A DNA stretch of 64,000 nt from Azolla caroliniana. Taxonomy: Eukaryota; Polypodiophyta. The position numbers and the translations under genes were made by a program. Under the pieces are notes generated by a model that saw only the letters and a program-made list of their open reading frames with translations, ran no database searches and had not been told where the DNA came from. The stretch spans positions 7,254,001 through 7,318,000 of the forward strand of contig JBHGNT010000006.1 of the NCBI GenBank assembly GCA_043228905.1, written 5' to 3'. Shown one piece after another: positions 45,504-56,767 of the stretch (the first letter of the stretch is position 1; every line of letters begins with the position of its first letter).

Positions 45504-48144
45504 GTAATAGGTAAATATATGATAATAAGTAAACATATAGTACATAATGTTAACCTTTAAATCTTTTATGTATTTTGAACTTCAACATCGAAGATCACAT
45601 GTATGATCATACGAAAGACGCTAATATATAAACAAGTCTACCTCATAGCCTATAAATGATCGTACGAAAACTATCGATTGAGAATCCATTTGTCTAGGAG
45701 TGACCCTAGATACATCCATGTTGTGTACTTTGTATAGAAACTACCCCATATATTCCCTTTCCACTTCTATTAGATGAGAACCATGTTTCGTATATTGCGT
45801 GCTTTATTTAATTGAAACATCCATATTTCATAATTAGTGTAGAGACTAAGTGTATATTAACTCTTAAGTTAAACTTAAGAATATTAGTCTTCCACCATGG
45901 TATGGAGTTGACAAAATAAATGGCTTAAGTGTGAAGCTTCTTATTGGTTTTTTCCATTGAGGGCGACACTCGGATTTCATGGTTAGCTACTTGTAAGGAA
46001 GGGAGCCCCTCTCAGGACTTGGTGGTGACAATTGGAAATGTGAAACAACAGTGCAAGGTAAGAGTTGTGTTGGTTCCTTCGGGGAATGAAATTCTCTCCA
46101 TTTGGATAGTTATGTAACCATGTGCAAGGTAATGCTATTGTAATCCCAAACTTGCCTAATCATCCATATAATCTTGTTGATGGATTAGAAGTCTTAATTC
46201 ATAAAATATATTGTGATCAGTAATCCTTTGACACAACCCAAATGCATTATATTATATAGTGTTTGCATGAATTGGATGAAGAGTTCAATTGTATCATTGG
46301 TGTTATAGTCAAACATGTTAGGTTGCCAATAATCCATTTGTATTAAGTGGGATTGTGGATGGAGATTCTAAATTTTGTGTGCAGGTTTAAAGTGTGTTCT
46401 AGTGACACTTTAATTGGCTAGCTTTCACCATTCCAAAGTTAAGTAACAAGTTTCAATCATACTTGTGTCAATAGAGAAAGATAATGTAGAATATATAACA
46501 ATCTTGATGCTTAAAAATGAGTAAACCACGTTGAATCTTTCATTCAAAACACTTTCTTCTGTGGTCAAGGGCTTCTCTCCTATGAATAGGTCATCAACTT
46601 ATGAAGGACAAAAGTTGTACTGTTGGAGTCATTCCTCACATAAAATAAGTTGCCCAATTTGTAAATGTAAAATCTGATATTGCAAAGGTACTACAGGATC
46701 ATAGAATACTACATCCTTGACACCTACTTGAGGTTGTACAATGGTTTCCTCAATTGGTACACATCACGTAGATTTGATGTTCATCGAATAATCGAAGGGG
46801 CTATTATATGTATACTTCCTCCTCTTGTTCTCCTCATAGAAAGACATTTTTTACATATGTTGGGTGGAGGTTACACTGAACGGATGCATAAGTTTAATCA
46901 TCATAATTAATTTTTGTGTCTAAGAGTATCCCTTCACTATTTGAATTTTTTTGTATATGTATGGTCGCACTTAATCTTGCATCTAACGGTAGTGTCTACA
47001 TAGTGTTGGGTCTATCCACTCAAGTGGAGCCCGCAACTTGAAGGGCTGGCTGAGAGCCGAAGGGTCGATTGAGTGTTGGCTGAACATTGCTCAACCGATT
47101 GGGAGTCGGTTGAGCGCCGATTCAATTGGTTGCCGATTCGGCTTGGGGTTGAAAAGAAAAGAAGAAGAAGATATAATTAGCGAAAACTATATTAACATAT
47201 ACCTATTTACAAATATATATATACATATACATGTATATGTGGGATATATATATATATACGTGTGGACAGGTATGTATGTTTGCTTTATTATGCTGTTTTT
47301 GGTGTGTCCTTTTTTGTATATTCAGGTGTGAATACTCTACAAGGCTGAAGGAAGAGGTGCAGATACAAAAATAGTGTGATAGAGAACAAAAAAACAACAT
47401 ATAAGAAACGAGAGAGAGCGCTAAAAAACGAGAGATAGAACTCAAAGATTGAGACACCGAGTGAAAGAGAGAAAACAAAGATAACTCTGAGTATAGAGAC
47501 AACACAGCGAGAGACAATGGTATACACAGAGAAGTGAGAGAACAAAGAGAGAAAAACAACAAACAAAGAGACACTGTGTCTTGAGTACGAGACCAAGAGC
47601 AAGAGCAAGAGCAAGAGCGCTTTGCCGAAGAGAAGAGATCCACGAGGGGCTGTTCGTGACGTACCTCTTATATCAATCCGTATCAGGTTCCTTTGTTCTT
47701 TGTTTTTCTTTCTATTTTCTACTTTCTGTTGATTTATCCACCCAATAGGGTGAAGATAGTAGCCAAGGCTTTTGCCTTGAGGCTAGTTCATTCCCTCTAG
47801 TTCAAAAGTTGAGAGACTATACTTAATTGTAATCTTTGTTGTCTTGTCCACCCAATAGGGTGAAGATAGTAGCCAAGGCTATTGCCTTGAGGCTAGTTCA
47901 TTTCCTCTAGCTCAAAACTAGAGAGACTATACTCAGTTGTAATCTTTGTTGTCTTATCCACCCAATCGGGTGAAGATAGTAGCCAAGGTTGTTGCCTTGA
48001 GGCTAGTTCATTTCCTCTAGTTCAAACTAGAGAGACTATACTCAGTTGTATTCTTTGTTATTCTATACACCCGATTGGGTGAAGGTTGTAACCAAGGCCA
48101 TTGCCTTGACGCAGATACACTCCTCTAGTGAGGTTGTATTCCGT
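45504..48144. other. AT-rich DNA with LTR-like stretch
   Basis: No recognised gene. From about 47003 (TGTTGGGTCTATCC) the composition changes to a stretch that looks like a copia-type LTR or its remnant: TG start, inverted blocks around CAACCGATTGGGAGTCGGTTG, GA-rich leader and CAAGAG repeats (47580-47620). It runs into four 110-bp repeats and is then cut by E4. No partner LTR is in the window, so the assignment is tentative. Confidence 0.4.
47737..48140 (+). repeat. Four tandem 110-bp repeats
   Basis: Units start at 47737, 47847, 47957 and 48065 with TCCACCCAATAGGGTGAAG or a variant, and include AGCCAAGG-TTGCCTTGAGG and GAGAGACTATACT. The last unit is the most diverged and is interrupted by E4 at 48145. 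Confidence 0.9.
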
Positions 48145-48791
48145 TGTCGTGGAGAAAACCGTCCTTACACGTGGGCACAAGTTTTGTTGTATAGTACGTA
48201 GATAGGTACAAGTTGGCTGAGGTGAAATCCTAGGTAGCACGCATTCATTAGGGAGAAAATCGAGGCGTATCCCTGTCCAAAAGGATAGGGAATAAACATG
48301 ATGTAACGGGTGGTAACGGCCTCCCTCCTTGGGATATAAAAGAGTGGGAGAGGTATTGTAAAGGGGGGAATTGCGTTTTGTGGAGGACGAAGTGCTGCCG
48401 GACTAGAACCGAGTTCTTCTCCTCTATTGTCTCCATAGTCGTTCTGTGCAGGTTTTCGGGAGGCTGACTCTGCTCCGCGGAACACCCGAGTGCTTCCGGC
48501 AAAGTCTCCATCTCGTGTTCTGTGTGTCTGTGCACGCGCGTGTGTGTGTGTGCAGGCGTCGGAGCCTATCACTCGCCAACTTGCTGGTTGTAACTCCTTG
48601 ATTTATATATACATATACATTCGTTCTGTCTCCATTGTTCAGAGTTAGTTGCAACTCTTGTGAATCTGTGTGTCTGTGCGCGTGTGAAGTACATCGGTAG
48701 TTTCCTTCCCCTCTTCTCATTCGGTTATTTCTCGGTCCAAGGCCCCCGTGGTCCCGCCTCGTTCTCCACGCACGCGCGTAACAACGTGACA
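48145..48791 (+). repeat. E4 5' LTR
   Basis: 647 bp, TGTCGTGGAGAAAACCG to ACGTGACA. TATA-like GATATAAAAG at about 48332-48341. The U5 block GGTCCAAGGCCCCCGTGG and the GCGCGTAACAACG end match E2. TATT and then TGGTGAACCCGACGTGA (48796) follow as in E2. Confidence 0.9.
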
Positions 48792-48835
48792 TATTTGGTG
48801 AACCCGACGTGAAGAGGCGGCAGAGGAATAGAAAG

Positions 48836-50033
48836 ATGAGAGGGTCAGATCTTGCAGAAGCCATGGCTTCGGTTGTGGATCGGATAGTGAGTGCGCGCGA
48901 AGGCACATGCGCCCTTGATAAGGCTATTGAAGCAGTCGTCGGCACGATAGGCCGGTTCGGTGGGAAGGACGCCATGAGCTATTTGGAGGCTTACCGAGCC
49001 GAAATGGTGATGAGGGAAATCCCGGAGGACAGGTGACTGGCCGGATTCCCTCGGGTGGCGATGTCGGGCATCCATGCGGAGCTGCTTGAGGTACGGGCTG
49101 AGAGTTGGACCTGGGAAGAGTTTGAAGGTTGTCTCCTTGAAAAATACGGGCTTGATGATGTGCTTTGGCTATCGAAGCGGGGCTGCATGGAATGGGTGGA
49201 GACCCCCGAAAAGGGGAGAAACGCGTCGGTGCTCCTTCGGGAGTTTGAAGAATGCTTCGCACGTCTTTCGACGCTGGACCGGACCGTATTGGACACAAGT
49301 CGTCTCCTATTGTTCGTTAAATCGGTGGACGTAAGGGACCGGGAGCAAGTGGGCTTCCTGCTGGAGACGATGACAGCCTAACAACCGACTGGGCCGTGGT
49401 AAAGAGAGTCTACGGTCGTTTTGACAAACGGCGCGAGTGGGCCGATAAAGGCTTGATGGGGGCGGGTTCTGTTGCGACAAGGAAGGTTGAGGTACCCCCA
49501 CCGGTGCGACGGGAAGACACCCGAGACCGGCTCGAGACCGGCTCGACTTCGACTAGCATGGTCAAAGGCTTGTCCGAAGGAGCGGCTCTAGAGGAGCTGA
49601 CTCAGATGGTGAGGGACCTCCAAATTGCACAAGCAAGGAGGGATAGTGGTGAACAAGTCCGTGACCGAAGGCCTCTGGTTGGGAACCGGTGCTTGTGGTG
49701 CGACGCGGTCGGCCACGCTCAAAAGGATTGCGGGGACTTCGCTGAAGCGATAAGAGCTAACGTGGTGTACCTATGGAACGGTCGGGTGCACGCTAGCGAG
49801 ACCCAAAGGGCCCTGGATCGGAATGTCGGACGAGGGGGTATGAAACGGCTGATGGAAGAAGCAACGGCTCGCCACGTGGAGACCGTCCACTACTCGGCGT
49901 TGGCTAGAATCCGGGTCGAAAGTGATGAAGTCCGGAAGAAGAAGGAAGCCGAATCCTGGCCGTTGATGCTGGAAGGCCTCGCCAACGTATGGCTGAGGAA
50001 AGAGGAAGTGGACCATGCGGAAAGATGGGTCCG
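48836..50033 (+). pseudogene. E4 gag, broken
   Basis: Starts ATGAGAGG 45 bases after the LTR. It matches E2 and E1 Gag: FGGKDAMSYLEAYRAEM, then after a TGA at 49034 the WEEFEG block, LLFVKSVD, and after a stop near 49379 a zinc knuckle CLWCDAVGHAQKDC (about 49690-49731). This copy supplies the N-terminal Gag region missing from E1. Coding similarity stops at about 50033, where copia sequence begins. Confidence 0.85.
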
Positions 50034-53000
50034 GTTCCTTCCCGGATAGCTGGGAGACGTTGGTTGTCACTTTGGGCAACGCCGGGCCGGAAGGAAAACG
50101 GTTATCCCTAGCAAGAGTAAAGTCGAGCTTGCTAGATGAGGAGGCGCGTCGAAAAGATAAAGATACGAGCTCCGACTCCAAAGCGCTCCTTACCAAATCG
50201 GAACGCGGATGACATAGAAACCGTAGTCCCCAGAACTGGGAGAAGTTAGGGACACGGTCAAAGTCAAGGGGGAGGCCTACTTGCTTCTATTGCGGCAAGC
50301 CGGGACACTTCCAAAAGAACTGTCGGCATTTCCGAAAAGACAAGGAAACCGACGGTACCGATTCGAAGCGGACCCCGGACCGGAATGGTAAAGACCGGAG
50401 GGGGCCGGACCGGAAGGGAACGACGGCAATCGTGGCAAGTGAAGAAGAGTTGATGCTCATCACCGAGGAGAGTGAGATAAACCTTGACGACGACGAGATG
50501 ACCTGGGTGGTAGACTCCGGAGCGTCGTTCCACCTTACCCCGGACCGGAAATGCTTCTCATTCTACTCAGCCGGTGATCACGGCTGTGTCCGGATGGGGA
50601 ATGAAGGTACATGCCGAATTGTTGGCATAGGAGACGTGTGGCTGACAACACCAACCAGATGCAAGTTGCTGCTGAAGGATGTCCGACACGTTCCGGAGGT
50701 TCGTCTGAACCTGATATCAGCCGGTCGGCTAGATGATGAAGGCTACACGGGTAGCATCCGGAACGGTGTCATGAAGTTCAGCAAAGGGAGCCTGATTGTG
50801 GCTCGGGGCCGGAAGGTCAACACACTATACCTGATGAATGCCCGGTTATGTCCGGAAGAAGTGAACGTGGCATCCGACACTACCGGTGAGCTGTGGCACA
50901 AGAGGCTGTGTCATATGAGCGAGAAGGGGATGAAGAGGCTTGCAGACGACAACCTCATTCCAGTGAAGAACGTGCACTTGGAGAAGTGCACTAATTGTCT
51001 GGCCAGTAAGCAAAACCGGACCTCTTTCCGACCAAGGCCACCGATGAGACGTAATGCACCACTGGAGTTGGTGCATACGGATGTGTGTCAAGTAGACACG
51101 AAGTCACATGCCGGAGCGCAGTACTTCGTGACGTTCATAGATGACCACATCCGGAAGCTGTGGGCCACACCGTTGAAGATGAAGGATCAGGTGCTATCCG
51201 TCTTTAAAGAGGTCCACGCGAGAGTGGAAAGAGAAACCGGCCGGAAGTTGAAGGCAGTTCGAGCAGATAACGGAGGAGAATACCGGGGGCAGTTCGAGGA
51301 GCATTGCCGCTCGAAGGGAATCCGGCTCGAATTTACCGTGCCGAAGACGCCGGAACTAAACGGACTGGCCGAGAGGATGAACCGGACCATAATGGAGAGG
51401 GTCCGGAGTATGCTAGCGCATGTAAACCTACCCAAGAAGTTTTGGGCTGAGGCATTGTCAACAGCGACATATGTGATAAATAGATCACCCTCAGTACCCT
51501 TGGACGGAGACACGTCACAGAGAGTGTGGACCGGTAAGGAAGTATCCTACCGACATCTGAAGGTGTTCGGGTGTCTCGCGTACGTGCATGTAGCTAAGGA
51601 CCGGAGAGGAAAGTTAGATCCAAAGACCCGACCATGCATATTCCTCGGTTACGGTGACGATGAGTTCGGCTACCGAGTGTGGGACTTGGTCGACAAGAAG
51701 GTATTCCGGAGTCGAGATATTATCTTCATGGAGGACAAGACACTCGCCGACTGGGAGTCGGAGAAGAAGATAATGAACTCCGAGTCGACCGGTAAGGATC
51801 GACTCTACGATGAGCAGACCCAACTGGCAAGAGACCGGTTAGCACTCGAGGGACCAGCCGGTTACGGTGAGGATACCGAACAGGCTGAAGAAGTAGTAGA
51901 GGAAGCAGAAACCGGAACCGGCCAAGACCCTGAATCGGATTCGGATGAAGAGCAAATGGAGGAGCTGGTTACCGAAGCCCGAAGACGGAGATATCCTCTC
52001 AGAGAGAGAAGGGTGCCCCGGAGATTTCCGGATGCAGAGCATGTTCTGCTGACCAATGAGGGGGAGCCGGAAAGCTTCGAAGAAGCGAAGGATGACACCC
52101 ACAACCGCATATGGTTAAGTGCCATGCAGGATGAGATGGATTCCCTGCATGAGAACCATACGTACGAATTGGTGGAGTTGCCGAAAGGAAAGCGGGCACT
52201 CCAAAACAAGTGGGTGTACAAGTTGAAACCGGGAAATGCCGGCAACCCCCCGAGATACAAAGCTAGGATCGTGGTGAAGGGGTTCCAATAGAAAAAGGGC
52301 GTGGACTTTGACGAGATATTTGCCCCAGTAGTAAAGATGACCTCCATCCGGACGGTGCTGAGTATAGCGGCAAGCATGGACCTCGAGGTAGAATAGCTGG
52401 ACATGAAGACAACATTCCTTCACGGCGACCTCGAAGAGGAGATCTACATGCAGCAACCGGAGGGATTTGTGGAGAAAGGGAAGGAGCACCTGGTATGCCG
52501 GCTGAAGAAGAGCCTGTACAGACTAAAGCAGGCTCCCCGACAATGGTACCGGAAGTTCGATTCCTTCATGACCAATCAAGGGTACCACAAGACGCAGGCC
52601 GATCACTGCATGTTTGTGAAGAAGTTCGAAGGAGGCGACTTCCTGATACTCCTTCTGTACGTGGACGACATGTTGATCGTCGGACGGGACCAAGCCAAAA
52701 TACGGATGCTGAAGAAGGCTCTCAACCGGACCTTCTCAATGAAAGACTTGGGTCCGGCAAGACAGATGTTGGGGATGCATATTATTCGGAACCAGTCAAT
52801 GAAGCAATTATAGCTGTCACAGGAGAAGTACGTGACAAAGGCGCTTCAGCGGTTCAACATGTCAGATGCGAAACCGGTCGGATCGACACTTCCGGCAAAC
52901 TACAGGCTATCCGGTAAGCAAAGCTCAAAGACGAAAGTAGAGAAGGTGGATATGATGAAGATTCCATATGCCTCTGCCGTCGGGAGATTGATGTACGCAA

Positions 53001-53640
53001 TGGTGTGTACCCGACCGGATTTAGGATACGTAGTCAGAGTGGTGAGCCGGTTTATGAGCAATCCCGGCAAGGAGCACTGGAACACGGTCAAATGGATACT
53101 CCGGTATTTGAAGGGCACTTCAAATATGTGTCTCCGATTCGGCTCCGGAAAACCTCAACTTGACGGTTTCACCGATTCGGACATGTCGGTTGATGTGGAT
53201 ACCAACCGGTCTACATCCGGGTATGTAATGACATATACAGGGGGAGCTGTTTCGTGGCAATCGAGGCTGTAGAAGACGGTTGCATTGTCAACCACGGAGG
53301 CGGAGTACATGGCGGCTGTTGAAGCCGGCAAGGAAATATTATGGATGAAGGACTTCATCGGAGAGCTCAGTATCCGGCAAGATGAATACCGACTCTATTG
53401 CGACAGTCAAAGTGCCATCCACCTTGCTAAGAATGCGGCCTACCATTCCTGGACGAAGCATATCCAGCGAAGATATCACTGGATCCGGGAAAGAGTAGAT
53501 GACTAGGAGTTCGCACTGACGAAGATCCACACGGTCGAGAACGGGTCAGATATGCTGACCAAAGTGTTGATACCCCATGCTGGAAGAGGATCGGACTAGT
53601 AAGACACCCCATGACGGAAGAGGATGCATGAAGGAAGAGG
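50034..53640 (+). pseudogene. C2 copia gag-pol with stops
   Basis: Contains a zinc knuckle (CFYCGKPGHFQKNC, about 50285-50326), protease (WVVDSGAS near 50510), an integrase with the RADNGGEY segment that C1 has lost, RT (YVDD at 52658-52669) and RNase H. Stops at 52289, 52394, 52811, 53269 and 53504 interrupt RT and RNase H; four are CAG to TAG and one TGG to TAG relative to C1. A stop also lies near 50209 in gag. Confidence 0.9.
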
Positions 53641-53683
53641 ATCGGACTAGTAAGACACCCCATGCCGGAGTGAAGGGGGAGTT

Positions 53684-54340
53684 TGTTGGGAGACAGGTCC
53701 CTCCGAATGGGAAGGGAGAAGAACAGTGCTGATGAACAAACTCGGCCGAGGCCGAAATCGGATGACGAGTACAAGGCTACGGAGAACCGGATGGTGCAGA
53801 CCCGGTGAGAACCGGATGAGGAGTACCCGGCTACGGAGAGCCGGATGGTGCAGACCCGGTGAGGAGTGCTCACCGGATGAAGAGACATATTCGTAAATAT
53901 GTTTCTGAGAGTCCATCATGGCTATATTGGTAAATAGCCGAAAAGTCATATTAGTATAAATATGACTTAGGGCAAACTTTTAGTGTGTATGTTATTCTTG
54001 TTGGTGCAAGAAGAGAGAGAGAGAGCGCGTAACTGTGTATAGAGAGAGAGAGAGAGAGAGAGAGAAAGAGGTTGTTGCCTCTGTTGAAACCGCCGCCTAT
54101 GGCGAAGATCGTGAGCACGAGGTCGTTGCCTCTGTGAACTCACTGTTGTACATTCTAACATAGTGATAGTTTGCAGCCTGTGGGCTGCCGTTGGTTTTTC
54201 CCTAGTTTGGGGTTTTCCACGTAAACATCATGTGTACTCTTCTCTTCTTTGTGTCGTGTATTTATTTCCCGTTTTCTGTGTATGATTCTAAGCTCGGTTG
54301 TGGCCGAGCGTTGCGTATAGGGAGCGTGTAGTTCCTGTCA
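53684..54340 (+). repeat. C2 3' LTR
   Basis: 657 bp starting TGTTGGGAGACAGG after a purine tract (GAAGGGGGA, 53672-53680) and ending CCTGTCA. TATA-like GTATAAATATGAC near 53954. Diverged from the C1 LTR but with the same order of blocks, including GA repeats at 54011-54066. Confidence 0.85.
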
Positions 54341-55158
54341 ACGTGCTCGCATCCGGTTATACTCAGGGAACCGTACATCACGGCGGCACGGATGGAGACA
54401 AAGGTGTTGGACAACGGTTTGGCATATGCACGAGTTAAGAGTTATGATGGGCGTCACTCGGTCTAGTTCTTGACGGTGCGACCGAACCATGAGCGTAACC
54501 GCGAGACCCTCGGTGGCGAAAACCGAGGGGATTTTTAGAAAGGGCTATCAAGGCGTGGGGCCGTGATAGTCCGGACACCCCGGAAAAACCCCATAGATGT
54601 AATATAGGCAAAAAGACATGCACCATAGGTAGGAAATTTTGGTTCTTCGATAGCGGAGGTTGTACGATAGCCGGCGTAGTTGGACGGGAAAAGAAGCGGG
54701 TGGAGGAGCGACTTCGGGCATGCGGAGTCCTCGGCCCTGAAGAGGAAATCAACGGAGCCGTGGAGGCGGTCTCTTTCGACGACACCTTGGGGAAGTTACG
54801 GGAGGTGTTCGGAGAAGGCCTTAATGAGGATCAGACGATTCCGGTATGTTCGGAAAGGATGTACGAAGTCATCGCCGACTTCGGTAATGGACTCGAGTCA
54901 GATCGGACGGCCCGAGTGGATATGAAGTACAAGACTGTGGACCAGAAGGTGAGGCCAGTCGCGGCACCCTTGCCGGAGGGTAGTGAGTTACGGATAAAGG
55001 GGGTTGCATCGGACCCAAGTTTACGAGATTCGGCCAGCATTGGACACACGTTCACCGACATAACGCTACGGGAGCTCAAGATCGGTGGGGGTGGCTTTCT
55101 ACTCCCGGCGGAAGAGGACCGGTTTCGGAGAATGCTCGGGAGGCACGGGAAGGCTTTT
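54341..55158 (+). pseudogene. E4 protease end and start of pol
   Basis: Resumes E1-like coding DNA at HPVIL-EPYITAARMETK. The gag-protease frame ends GAT TTT TAG (54530-54538) exactly as in E1, and pol continues in the -1 frame (LERAIKAWGRDSPDT). A 150-codon open stretch then runs to RRMLGRHGKAFA, where similarity to E1 stops. Confidence 0.85.
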
Positions 55159-56767
55159 GCAAATTATCTACAATGTGGTTATGGAATCAATATAAGTCAT
55201 ATCTGCCCTTCAAGACAATGTATAACCTTGTATATTTATTACGATATATATTTTCGTTGTTGAATAGCCCTTACTAGAATAGATTTCTGAATATAGGACT
55301 ACCATGTACACTGAATGCATGATTGATATTTATAGTTCACCACAAATCGCCTGCTAGATAATTTCTTCATCTACTTATTTGTATTTTAATATACAACCTT
55401 AATCTACGTGACCACCTAACTTATGTTTTCGCATGTCCTTTCTTAAATAGGTCGTTTGAGAACTTGTCGGACTGACCTGTCAAGAAGATAAAGCTCCGCA
55501 TACATGGTTCTCCAATTGAATCACAGACCTTAGTAGCTCCCGAGTCCATGAAGAGAGGAAAAAAACTTCTCTTCAACGAGGAGTCAAAATCTCAACCACA
55601 CATTGAGGTTAGCCAAAAGAAACTTGTAGCAGCTACTGGAGGTGAAGACCTTCCTGACCGTGATCTAACGGACAAGGAATGGTGTATGCAATACGTTGAC
55701 TCAAAGAAAAAAGTCGTATTGTATACAACAAAGAAGAAGGGGACAGGGGCAGCTTGGAAAGGAAACCCCATTTATGTATGGCCGTATTCTACGATTTGAC
55801 TACGAAGATGCAGATTCGGCCAACATACTTGTAATGATAGAGTGCTCTAAGGGGGTACGTAAAGTGTTCCTTTCATAAGATCTTCTAGTAAAGGAATCTT
55901 GTGGGCCAGAAGCGTTCAAAAAAGATCTTGAAAGCTCACAAAACCTTATTGTTACCTTGAGGCCTTATATACAAGGCCATGTAACTCTAAGGGAGGAAGT
56001 GCCCTCCCCAGTGAAGGCCACAAAAAGGGTATCTAAAGTACAATCAAGACCACCAAAGAAGACAACCAAAATGTCGGACTCTGATTCATCAAGTGAAAAC
56101 GAAGAGGACGCTAAGGGGACGCCAGGAGCTGAGCTGGCATCGGATGTATTGTCATCCGAGCAGAATAAGATAAGGAGAGAGTTAATGTAGCGTAAACTGG
56201 TCAAGAAAGGGCAAGTGTTTAATTTGCCTATAACACACATCCATCGGCCCCCTATTGATGTAAAAATAGGATGAAGACCACTTGAGATTAGAGAGCCACA
56301 CCGCATGCATGTTCAAAATCTCAAGAAAAAAATGAAAATTAATCCTCATGCCATTGTGGTGCCTTTTATTGTTATGGTAGATCCTGAAGAAAGTGAAACC
56401 ATTGAAGATTTTGATATTAGAAAGCATGATCAATATAATTACTTTGTCATTGGTGGATCACATTCAGCGGAGGCACGTCGACAACTTGTGAGAGAACATC
56501 CAACGACTTTCTTCTTCAAGTATGCCGAGTGCAAAATTTACGTGGGGCTTACAACTGAAGAGGCAAAGCTGTTGGCATGGGACCATAATAATGATAATGA
56601 CTATAGGCAGAAAATGTCGTCGATTGAGCGTATAAGGTTCTTCCACCATGAGTATTTGGACGTGAAACAAAAGTTTGTTGTGAAGCTACATCCAGGTCTA
56701 CGACGTCAATGTCTGCATGAAGTCAGTATTGTGGTAGATGATAATGTTAAGTCCGATGTTCTCACCG
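55159..56767 (+). pseudogene. Captured ParB/sulfiredoxin-like gene fragment
   Basis: Foreign to the Ty3 element. After about 290 AT-rich bases ending in an intron-acceptor-like TTCTTAAATAG (55450), coding DNA reads KKIKLRIHGSPIES, a domain with EWCMQYVDSKKKVV, a frame change near 55790, an acidic-serine linker (SDSDSSSENEED, about 56075) and then a domain with a ParB-like GG-HS box (YFVIGGSHSAEARRQL, 56444-56491) followed by KIYVGLTTEEAKLLAWDHN. The last stretch is open from 56305 to the junction at about 56765. Stops at 55876, 56188 and 56271 and the frame change show decay. Similar ParB-like proteins occur in mosses and lycophytes as I recall; function is unknown. Confidence 0.6.

Larger units (their letters stand above)
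50034..54340 (+). mobile_element. C2: 5'-truncated Ty1/copia element
   Basis: Begins in the middle of copia gag (LPDSWETLVVT) with no 5' LTR, primer site or gag start, and ends with a complete-looking 3' LTR at 53684-54340. It replaces about 770 bp of E4 (protease N-terminal region and preceding spacer, judged from E1). It is a close relative of C1. The arrangement fits an insertion followed by deletion across its 5' end and the adjacent E4 DNA. Confidence 0.87.

Noticed and set aside
47203-47643. 146-codon minus-strand frame
   Set aside because: Made of serine- and leucine-rich residues from GA and GAGAC-type repeats; low complexity only.
47737-48140. CRISPR-like array
   Set aside because: Units are contiguous 110-bp tandem copies without unique spacers, in plant nuclear DNA.
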